Assembly: GCA_018606805.1 (NCBI GenBank)
Contig: JAGYWI010000019.1
Coordinates: 1-59,237 of the forward strand
Length of the DNA: 59,237 nt
From: Candidatus Magnetomicrobium cryptolimnococcus
Lineage (GTDB): Bacteria > Nitrospirota > Thermodesulfovibrionia > Thermodesulfovibrionales > Magnetobacteriaceae
Direction: 5' to 3'
The notes under the pieces are model-generated. The model saw only the letters and a program-made list of their open reading frames with translations, ran no database searches and was not told where the DNA came from. This document shows positions 53,358-59,237 of this stretch, piece after piece. A program made the translations under genes and the position numbers. Every line of letters begins with the position of its first letter. Position 1 is the stretch's first letter.

Positions 53358-53579
53358 ACCCCTTTTCCTAAAACTTTTAACCTGTAAGCTATGTATAACC
53401 CCTTAGTATTAGTAGTTCGGCGAACAAGCTTTTTCTTATTGTTTTTTTTTACAAACTACTAAATCACAAGGAACATATGGTAATCTCACGGGGTTACCAC
53501 TACATATCATTTGTAGGGGCGAACCTAGGGGCAAGCCCTTGTTTTGTTTGTAACGGTCATTCGACCCAGTAAGGTGCGC

Positions 53580-54044
53580 CTACACACTCATTTTTTTGTG
53601 TGAGTTCATTACAAAAATCATTATTAAAGCATCTTCAATAGGGTTAGTATAGTAGTTTTTCCTTAATGAAATTGTGGAAAAACCAACTTCCTTATATAAA
53701 TTAAACGCAACCGTGTTAGACTTTCTCACTTCAATAAACAATTTTGCAACTTTTTTAGCATAAAATTCATCTATTTCATTATTTAAAAGTACCTTACCTA
53801 TTCCTTTTTGTTGAAATTCTGGACGTACTGCCATATTGTATATATCCCCGGTATCAAGGCTATATAGTCCTGTAATGTAACCAACGATAGTGCTTTCAAG
53901 TTCTGCTACCTTGCACACTGAGTAAGAATTTTCTATTAATATTGCATATGATTCAATGGACCAGCAGTTTTTTAGACATAAGGATTCAATATATAAGACT
54001 CCGCTTAGGTCATTATGTACCATTGGCCTAATTTTTAATAGCAT
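53580..54044 (-). CDS. rimI: RimI-type N-acetyltransferase
   Basis: 154 residues. GNAT fold with acetyl-CoA motif RPEFQQKGIGKVLLN, after an N-terminal EDLCFPNSW-like segment (ESLCLKNCWS), and a C-terminal RKSNTVAFNLYKEVGFS. Acetylates the alanine N-terminus of ribosomal protein S18 in E. coli; related enzymes vary. Overlaps tsaB by 17 nt, the usual pairing. Confidence 0.9.
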   Translation of the reverse strand: MLLKIRPMVHNDLSGVLYIESLCLKNCWSIESYAILIENSYSVCKVAELESTIVGYITGLYSLDTGDIYNMAVRPEFQQKGIGKVLLNNEIDEFYAKKVAKLFIEVRKSNTVAFNLYKEVGFSTISLRKNYYTNPIEDALIMIFVMNSHKKMSV

Positions 54045-54747
54045 TGGCCACTTTTACTTCAGCTTGCGACTTTTTTAAATATAATGGGCTTAGTAACTGC
54101 GGCTCTTTCACGAATTCGCCATTTGTTGCCTTCTTTAATCCAAGAAGCGACAGTGTTGAAGGACATATCCCTATTTTATCATATTCAGCTATATAGCCAC
54201 TATTACCCAGCATTGTCTTTATTTTATCCATATAGAAAACAGCGCCAGTACCTGTAAAAATAGTCTTGCCTGATACGTAAGTATTCAAAAATTCATCTAT
54301 ATTAATAACAATAGGTTTAACTCTTACCATAAAATCGTTATCCTGCCAGATGTAAACCGCTGCATATACCTCTTGCCTGCCAGCATCAATAATTGTGCAC
54401 ACTGGATACCTAGCATAAGGAAAATTCCAAGCAAGGGCATCAAATGTGTTAACACCTACTATAGGTTTACCGGTTGCAAAGGCAAACCCCTTAACTGTGC
54501 AAAGGCCAACTCTAAGGCCAGTAAATGAGCCAGGCCCCATCACTACACAAAACGCATCTACTGCTAAAAACAGATAATCTGTTGCCTTTAAAAGATAATC
54601 AACATGTGCAACCAGTGTTTCAGAATGGGTACGTCTTTTAATTTTATTACCTAGTTGAAACTCAAGCTGCCCTAAAACCCCTGACATTCCAGAAATCAGC
54701 GAAACACTTCCGCTAATCCCTGATGTATCTATCGAAAGAACCAACAT
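54028..54747 (-). CDS. tsaB: tRNA threonylcarbamoyladenosine biosynthesis protein TsaB
   Basis: 239 residues. ILAIDTS-type start (MLVLSIDTSGISGSVSLIS), VVMGPGSFTGLRVGLCTVKG, the actin-like fold. Binds TsaD and is needed for t6A37 in tRNA. Followed by rimI in the same transcript. Normal length. Confidence 0.92.
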   Translation of the reverse strand: MLVLSIDTSGISGSVSLISGMSGVLGQLEFQLGNKIKRRTHSETLVAHVDYLLKATDYLFLAVDAFCVVMGPGSFTGLRVGLCTVKGFAFATGKPIVGVNTFDALAWNFPYARYPVCTIIDAGRQEVYAAVYIWQDNDFMVRVKPIVINIDEFLNTYVSGKTIFTGTGAVFYMDKIKTMLGNSGYIAEYDKIGICPSTLSLLGLKKATNGEFVKEPQLLSPLYLKKSQAEVKVANAIKN

Positions 54748-54904
54748 TTGGTGTTTACATTATACCAAGCAATATGTAAAGAAAATTATTGCAAAACAAG
54801 TTTTTTAGTTTGGTATACAAAAAACTACCTTCTCCTTTCGTAATTATGTTTGTTTATAAATAATTAAAAATATTGTAACACTATAGTTAAAAATAAAAAA
54901 AGCC

Positions 54905-55573
54905 TTATTTTCTTTTAAGTAATACATACGTAGCCCCAGCCCCACCATCTACTTGTCTGGCTGTTACAAAAGCCACAATGTACTTTCTGCATATGCCGGT
55001 AAGCCACTCTTGCAAGGCATCTTTAATTAGCGGTCCACGAGGTGAACGCAAACCACGCCCGTGTATAATTTTAACACATCGAATACCGCGCATTGTACAA
55101 TCTTTTAGATATAACCTTGTAAATTCTTTGGCATTAGCAACAGAAAAACCATGTAAATCCAAATAATCCTGTATGGCAAAACCTCCACCGTGCAGTTTTT
55201 CTATTATAGATAACCCCAAATACACACTAACAGTAGGATTATACCAGTAAATATATTCTTGCGTATTTCTAAGGTCAATTCTTTCCTTCCCCTTTACTAT
55301 AAGTTCTAAGGTGCGGAGGGCGTCATCATCGGACCTTGTGTTTTGGTAAATAGGTTGTAGTTTTTTTTGATTAAAGGGGATTTCTCTGTATTCTTTAATC
55401 TCCCTGACGTGTTCCATAGCCTCTTGAAAACACAACGCATCATCATCCGTACTATTATTTAAGGATTTTGGACAGCTAAAGCCCTTTGGTTGTAATCCAG
55501 AAGCTGCAATTTCACGACGCCTTGCAATTGTCTTTAGCTCTTCAAATGGCTTATATGATAAAGATTCAGACAT
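54905..55573 (-). CDS. Smr-domain protein
   Basis: 222 residues. N-terminal about 120 residues are charged and of low conservation. C-terminal Smr domain (about 140-222): DLHGFSVANAKEFTRLYLKD, CVKIIHGRGLRSPRGPLIKD. Smr domains are DNA/RNA nickases in MutS2-type proteins; this free-standing form has no MutS core. Lies 39 nt after the radical SAM gene on the same strand. Confidence 0.88.
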   Translation of the reverse strand: MSESLSYKPFEELKTIARRREIAASGLQPKGFSCPKSLNNSTDDDALCFQEAMEHVREIKEYREIPFNQKKLQPIYQNTRSDDDALRTLELIVKGKERIDLRNTQEYIYWYNPTVSVYLGLSIIEKLHGGGFAIQDYLDLHGFSVANAKEFTRLYLKDCTMRGIRCVKIIHGRGLRSPRGPLIKDALQEWLTGICRKYIVAFVTARQVDGGAGATYVLLKRK

Positions 55574-55612
55574 AACACATCTTCACCTCCTTAAAGATGT
55601 AATATACATTGA

Positions 55613-56554
55613 TTATAGCATTTTTTCAGAGGATATAGAAATAAGCTTTGGTAAACCTATGTTTTTTGCCCAAAATGCGATAGCGCCATCGTTTAGTTTA
55701 TACAGATTTGATAACTCAATACAACACCCCATATCGCACAGCGAACAATCCTCTGTTTCTACGTGCCTAACAAGGCAGCCCTGTATCTTTTTGCCATCAC
55801 TTGTTACAGTTGTCAATAGCCATGGATACAGGTGCCCCTTATCAGAGCCAATACCTTTTAAAAAAGAATAAGAATTTAATACCTTTTGAGGATACTTTTT
55901 CTTTAATAGCAGGAGTCTTTTGCCAACTTCTTGGCGCTCTTCGTTATTAAGCGTGTTATGTTTTATATTCGAATATGGATAGATAAAATTAAACATTAAG
56001 CCATATACTTTATCATGTAAAAAGTTACATAGTGCCTCAATGTCCCGTTCGTTTTCTTTTGATATGGAAGTAAGTGTTATCAGTTTTTTATCAGTATTAG
56101 CAGCCAAAGTGTTAACTACCTTAGCGAAGGTTCCCCTGCCACGTATACTATCGTGTGTTTGAGCCATAGCATCAATAGAAACCCAAAATACATCCGGCAA
56201 AAGCCCATTTATATCCCTTGTGCCATTGGTAATGATAATACAGTAAACCCCCCTATCCTTGATATATTCTACAATGTCATGAAGGTTATCATAAAGTGTG
56301 GGTTCTCCTCCTTCAATGGCAATAACGGTAACTCCAGATGCAATTAGCTCATCAATAATGTTTTTCCAGCTGTTAAGGCTAAGGTCTTTCATTTGATGGT
56401 TTTTGTGCCATGGACAATGTGTACATTGCAGATTACACCTCTGGGTTATCTTTATTGATGCGCCTATTGGTGAGCAATCTCCAAAGAGCCTCCATTTCAA
56501 TAGCCGATAGTAATAATATGGAGCTGTTTTTTTAAGTTTTATTAGATTGTGCAT
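55613..56554 (-). CDS. Radical SAM protein with C-terminal Cys cluster
   Basis: 313 residues. 4Fe-4S site C-x3-C-x2-C at Cys40, Cys44 and Cys47 (CNLQCTHC), then GGEPTLYDNL (the SAM-binding GGE motif) and the usual barrel signs. A C-terminal cluster GCLVRHVETEDCSLCDMGCC suggests extra Fe-S ligands, SPASM-like. Substrate unknown; might modify a peptide or small molecule. No precursor peptide gene was recognised beside it. Smr gene follows. Confidence 0.87.
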   Translation of the reverse strand: MHNLIKLKKTAPYYYYRLLKWRLFGDCSPIGASIKITQRCNLQCTHCPWHKNHQMKDLSLNSWKNIIDELIASGVTVIAIEGGEPTLYDNLHDIVEYIKDRGVYCIIITNGTRDINGLLPDVFWVSIDAMAQTHDSIRGRGTFAKVVNTLAANTDKKLITLTSISKENERDIEALCNFLHDKVYGLMFNFIYPYSNIKHNTLNNEERQEVGKRLLLLKKKYPQKVLNSYSFLKGIGSDKGHLYPWLLTTVTSDGKKIQGCLVRHVETEDCSLCDMGCCIELSNLYKLNDGAIAFWAKNIGLPKLISISSEKML

Positions 56555-56708
56555 TTCTTTTATTTAAATATCTAACCATTTTGTGATAAAATGAGTTTTA
56601 ATATCTTCTATACCAATATTAATAAATCACGTTGTATTATATAATATAATGGAACTATAATTAAAGTTCGCAATAAAAATTTTATTTTGTAAAAGGTTTG
56701 AGGCAATA

Positions 56709-57371
56709 GTGTCGGTAATAGATGAAGAGCTAAGAGCACTTAAAGAAAGTATTTTGAAAATGGCCTCTTTAGTGGAGGTTTCCATAAGAGATGCTATAAA
56801 GGCGCTTATGGACAGTAATAATGAGCTTGCAGATAAGATTATTAAAAACGATCATATGATTAACATGTACGATGTCAAAATAGATGAAGATTGCGTTAGG
56901 TTAATTGCTAAACGGCAGCCAGTTGGCTGGGATTTACGCTTTATAACAACAGCTATGAAAATCATTACCGACCTTGAGCGAATAGGCGATTATGCTGTAA
57001 ATATATCGGAAAGGGCAATGGAGATAAATATTGGGCTTATGCCGTATTTGTCTTTAGCAGATATTCCGAGGATGAAACAAATAGCGCAAACTATGGTTAA
57101 AAACGCTATAGATTCTTTTGTAAAAGAAGATAAAAGCCTTGCTTGGGATGTCATAAATAAAGATGACGAGGTGGATGATATAAACACCCTTATAATTGAT
57201 GGACTTATAGCACAGATGAAGGCATCGTCTGAGACTATTGTTACAGCCACTAAATTGATTAACGTATCAAGAAACATAGAGCGTATAGCAGACCACGCCA
57301 CAAATATTGCGGAAATGGTTATCTATATGATAGAAGGTAAGATGATACGCCACATGCATGATGCCGGTTAA
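56709..57371 (+). CDS. phoU: PhoU-like phosphate-uptake regulator
   Basis: 220 residues, GTG start (TGAGGC 6 nt upstream). Two PhoU helical repeats: ALMDSNNELADKIIKNDHMI, DEDCVRLIAKRQPVGWDLRF, IGDYAVNISERA, then a second half ending RNIERIADHATNIAEMVIYM. Usually a brake on Pst uptake and PhoR signalling. No pst or phoBR genes are in the window. Normal length. Confidence 0.93.
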   Translation: MSVIDEELRALKESILKMASLVEVSIRDAIKALMDSNNELADKIIKNDHMINMYDVKIDEDCVRLIAKRQPVGWDLRFITTAMKIITDLERIGDYAVNISERAMEINIGLMPYLSLADIPRMKQIAQTMVKNAIDSFVKEDKSLAWDVINKDDEVDDINTLIIDGLIAQMKASSETIVTATKLINVSRNIERIADHATNIAEMVIYMIEGKMIRHMHDAG

Positions 57372-57429
57372 GTAACGGAAAGTACTTATACTAAATGGCT
57401 ACCTTGCCTCCTTATATATTTTTAGCTTC

Positions 57430-57816
57430 TTAACTCACATTATAAAAAATAAAATCAGCAGTTTTCTTGATTTTCTGTGCTAAAGCATAACTTTTATGCG
57501 CTATTGTCTTTTCGATATTCGCATTAATATGATAATCAGCCTTAACTCTATCGTTTTTTAAAGCATAGAGTTGGTTGCCTAATCTTTGAATTGCACTATT
57601 TCTATCGTCTCTTAACTTCTTTATAAAAGCTGAATGACTAATAATCTCTATTTCATTAAGACTCATAAAGTCACAATACCCTCTTTGCACATAATGATAA
57701 ACTCCATAATATGCTCGATTAATAGCTGTTCTCAATCTTACTTCCTCAAGTTCATCACTCTTATTCGTATTCAACATCTCTTCCGCAAACATAAGATAGT
57801 ATATAGGCTCTATCAC
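57430..57816 (-). CDS. HEPN-domain RNase toxin-like protein
   Basis: 128 residues, all-helical. HEPN hallmark R-x6-H at Arg34 and His41 (NRAYYGVYHYVQ). Such proteins cut RNA or act as toxins in two-gene modules. Second gene of a pair overlapping the upstream partner by 4 nt. The usual MNT nucleotidyltransferase partner is not the neighbour. Toxin activity inferred from the motif and pair layout. Confidence 0.75.
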   Translation of the reverse strand: MIEPIYYLMFAEEMLNTNKSDELEEVRLRTAINRAYYGVYHYVQRGYCDFMSLNEIEIISHSAFIKKLRDDRNSAIQRLGNQLYALKNDRVKADYHINANIEKTIAHKSYALAQKIKKTADFIFYNVS

Positions 57817-58145
57817 GACAACACCTCTAAATAAAAAGATATTTCCTTAGTATACTGGTGGTCAACTTCTTCATAAAATTTCTCCAATAACTTATCATAC
57901 GAATCAATAAGTTGTTCCATATCAACATTATCTTCTACCTTCAGTATAATAGAAATATTGAGCGATTTATACACTGGATTTTCAGGATCAATGTACAACT
58001 CTTCTTTAACATCAGCATCAGGAAAAAAAACACTTATCATTAGTTTTGCTTCTTCAATGGCTTTTCCCAAAGAAAATCTATGAATAAATTCTTCTTTGTT
58101 TGTTATAGATACTTCTATAGTAGTATTAGGATAATTTTTAGTCAC
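57813..58145 (-). CDS. Putative antitoxin partner of the HEPN protein
   Basis: 110 residues, predominantly alpha/beta, acidic. NTTIEVSITNKEEFIHRFSL, DADVKEELYIDPENPVY, LNISIILKVEDNVDMEQL. No nucleotidyltransferase GSxxxG motif or other known antitoxin motif. ATGA overlap with the HEPN gene argues for coupled expression and for a toxin-antitoxin role. Family not recognised. Confidence 0.5.
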   Translation of the reverse strand: MTKNYPNTTIEVSITNKEEFIHRFSLGKAIEEAKLMISVFFPDADVKEELYIDPENPVYKSLNISIILKVEDNVDMEQLIDSYDKLLEKFYEEVDHQYTKEISFYLEVLS

Positions 58146-58240
58146 ACATTCTCCACATCCATAATGTTTTTTCTATTTTTAATTATATATAACAATAATT
58201 ATAAAAATAAACAAAATAATTATAATACTAAAATTAGCTA

Positions 58241-59237
58241 TCAAATACTATCTTTTATAATTTCAATAAAACTGTCTATCTTAAATGGCTTCAAAATCCA
58301 AGCTTTAGCTCCTACGCTATAAGCTTCCTCTTTTCTCTTCTCATCATTTTCAGTGGTAAGTATTACAATTGGAATTAATTTATAAGCATAGGTTTTCTTT
58401 AATTCTCTTATAAACGCAATACCATCCATACGCGGCATATTCGCTTCACTAACAATTAAATCCACTTTGCTTTCTGATAACTTTGCAAGCGCATCTATTC
58501 CATCTGAAGCCTCAATCACGTTATACCCGCTACTTCTAAGGGATGTAGCCACAAACCCTCGCACCGAAGCAACATCTTCAACTATCATTATAGACGGTTT
58601 AGTAGCCATTTCCTCTTGTTTAAGACTTCTTGAATTTTTTAATGCTATAAGTTCTTGTTCAAGTATTTCAAGTCGCTTGAGGCTTTCATATTTTTCAGCC
58701 CTTAGCACTTCTATTTCAGCTTTCATAGTTTCTATCAATGTTTCAACAGGCACATTTTCCGCTTCTGGCTCAGCTGCTTCTTCACTTGCAACAGCCTCTT
58801 CACTGCTTACCGCAGCTTCTTCCTCTGCTACAACCGGTTCAGCTGTTTCTTCTAATAAAGCCTCTTCTGCTTTTTCTGGCTCAGCTGCTTCTTCACTTGC
58901 AACAGCCTCTTCACTGCTTACCGCAGCTTCTTCCTCTGCTACAACCGGTTCAGCTGTTTCTTCTAATAAAGCCTCTTCTGCTTTTTCTGGCTCAGCTGCT
59001 TCTTCACTTGCAACAGCCTCTTCACTGCTTACCGCAGCCTCTTCCTCTGCTACAACCGGTTCAGCTGTTTCTTCTAATAAAGCCTCTTCTGCTTTTTCTG
59101 GCTCAGCTGCTTCTTCACTTGCAACAGCCTCTTCACTGCTTACCGCAGCCTCTTCCTCTGCTACAACCGGTTCAGCTGTTTCTTCTAATAAAGCCTCTTC
59201 TGCTTTTTCTGGCTCAGCTGCTTCTTCACTTGCAACA
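58241..59237 (-). CDS. Partial CheY-like receiver protein with long acidic repeat N-terminus
   Basis: The frame is open to the right edge, so the N-terminus is outside the window. From 58753 inward: a coiled coil (TLIETMKAEIEVLRAEKYES) then a receiver ending in DSI. Acidic pocket IVEDV and Lys (ILKPFK) are present, but the phospho-Asp position reads LIVSEANMPRMDG (Glu codon at 58445-58447). Upstream, from about 58767 to the edge, at least four exact or near-exact 37-residue repeats rich in A and E (111 bp each). The GTG at 58753 is not needed as a start, since the frame continues. Signalling adaptor; output domain not seen. Confidence 0.78.
   Translation of the reverse strand, partial: VASEEAAEPEKAEEALLEETAEPVVAEEEAAVSSEEAVASEEAAEPEKAEEALLEETAEPVVAEEEAAVSSEEAVASEEAAEPEKAEEALLEETAEPVVAEEEAAVSSEEAVASEEAAEPEKAEEALLEETAEPVVAEEEAAVSSEEAVASEEAAEPEAENVPVETLIETMKAEIEVLRAEKYESLKRLEILEQELIALKNSRSLKQEEMATKPSIMIVEDVASVRGFVATSLRSSGYNVIEASDGIDALAKLSESKVDLIVSEANMPRMDGIAFIRELKKTYAYKLIPIVILTTENDEKRKEEAYSVGAKAWILKPFKIDSFIEIIKDSI
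58767..59237 (-). repeat. 111-bp tandem repeat array (37-residue acidic units)
   Basis: Unit boundaries at 58767, 58878, 58989, 59100 and 59211 are spaced exactly 111 bp. They encode A/E/V-rich repeats including EEALLEETAEPVVAEEEAA. The array continues past the window edge; copies differ at only a few bases. Confidence 0.9.

Noticed and set aside
58767-59237. CRISPR or integron-like array
   Set aside because: Units of 111 bp are nearly identical along their whole length and in frame in a coding region.

Overview
The window reads as a piece of a low-GC (about 40% by eye) Gram-negative-type chromosome. Outer-membrane-style features are present: several lipoprotein signals, MltB- and MltD-type transglycosylases, a phosphodiester glycosidase family protein, and M16 peptidases. 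The gene set (NtrY/NtrX with DUF4390, a K+-independent H+-pyrophosphatase, an uncoupled cytochrome b C-terminal half, many small repeat blocks between genes) would fit a Nitrospirota bacterium of the Thermodesulfovibrionia or magnetotactic type. This is inference from gene style. No rRNA, tRNA, magnetosome gene or other decisive marker is present, and no transposase or CRISPR array was seen.

Layout. 1-4396: repeat block, then DUF4390, NtrY-like kinase and NtrX-like sigma54 activator. 4447-6194: two tandem coiled-coil paralogues with a nuclease-like C-terminal domain whose catalytic motif looks lost. 6478-10232 (-): serS, hemC, cobA/hemD (tetrapyrrole synthesis). 10346-16650: a small secreted acidic protein, hppA, HAD phosphatase, DUF2233, HD protein, cytochrome b C-terminal half and a small membrane protein. 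16722-18065 (-): exported BACON x3 + DUF5648 x3 protein. 18066-19003: gene-free, with a hairpin repeat element. 19004-26706 (+): a seven-gene operon (DJ-1/PfpI, SnoaL-like, double EthD, CMD-like, pirin, glycogen debranching enzyme, AGE-STAS fusion). It looks more G-rich than its surroundings and has strong ribosome binding sites throughout. 26945-30351: two lytic transglycosylases and a glycosyltransferase. 30424-30676: a broken receiver gene. 30983-36419: rnhA, a DHH-CBS-CCA nucleotidyltransferase, and (-) rpmH-rnpA-yidD-yidC. 36924-38934 (-): ornithine-decarboxylase-type enzyme and spermidine synthase. 39166-41952: thermonuclease-like protein, small lipoprotein, orphan response regulator, nucleotidyltransferase-like protein. 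42264-47021 (-): ylxR-infB-DUF503-rbfA-nrnA. 47141-53214: rpmB, DciA-like, CNNM/CBS transporter, an M16 pair and panC. 53580-56554 (-): tsaB-rimI and radical SAM-Smr. 56709-57371: phoU. 57430-58145 (-): HEPN toxin-like pair. 58241 to the right edge (-): a receiver with D-to-E at the phosphorylation site, preceded by 37-residue acidic repeats and cut by the window edge.

The most unusual signals are these. (1) Intergenic repeat families keep a conserved scaffold but carry different, internally self-complementary hairpin arms in each copy (18289-18488 versus 36656-36855 is the clearest case). (2) The 19004-26706 operon joins reactive-metabolite and redox-type small enzymes to glycogen debranching and to an epimerase fused to a STAS domain. 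(3) The rnpA frame has no ordinary start codon that would keep its conserved N-terminus. (4) There is a HEPN pair whose partner is not a nucleotidyltransferase. (5) A receiver carries a built-in glutamate at its phosphorylation site. (6) Short upstream reading frames stop exactly on the start codon of genes that lack their own ribosome binding site.
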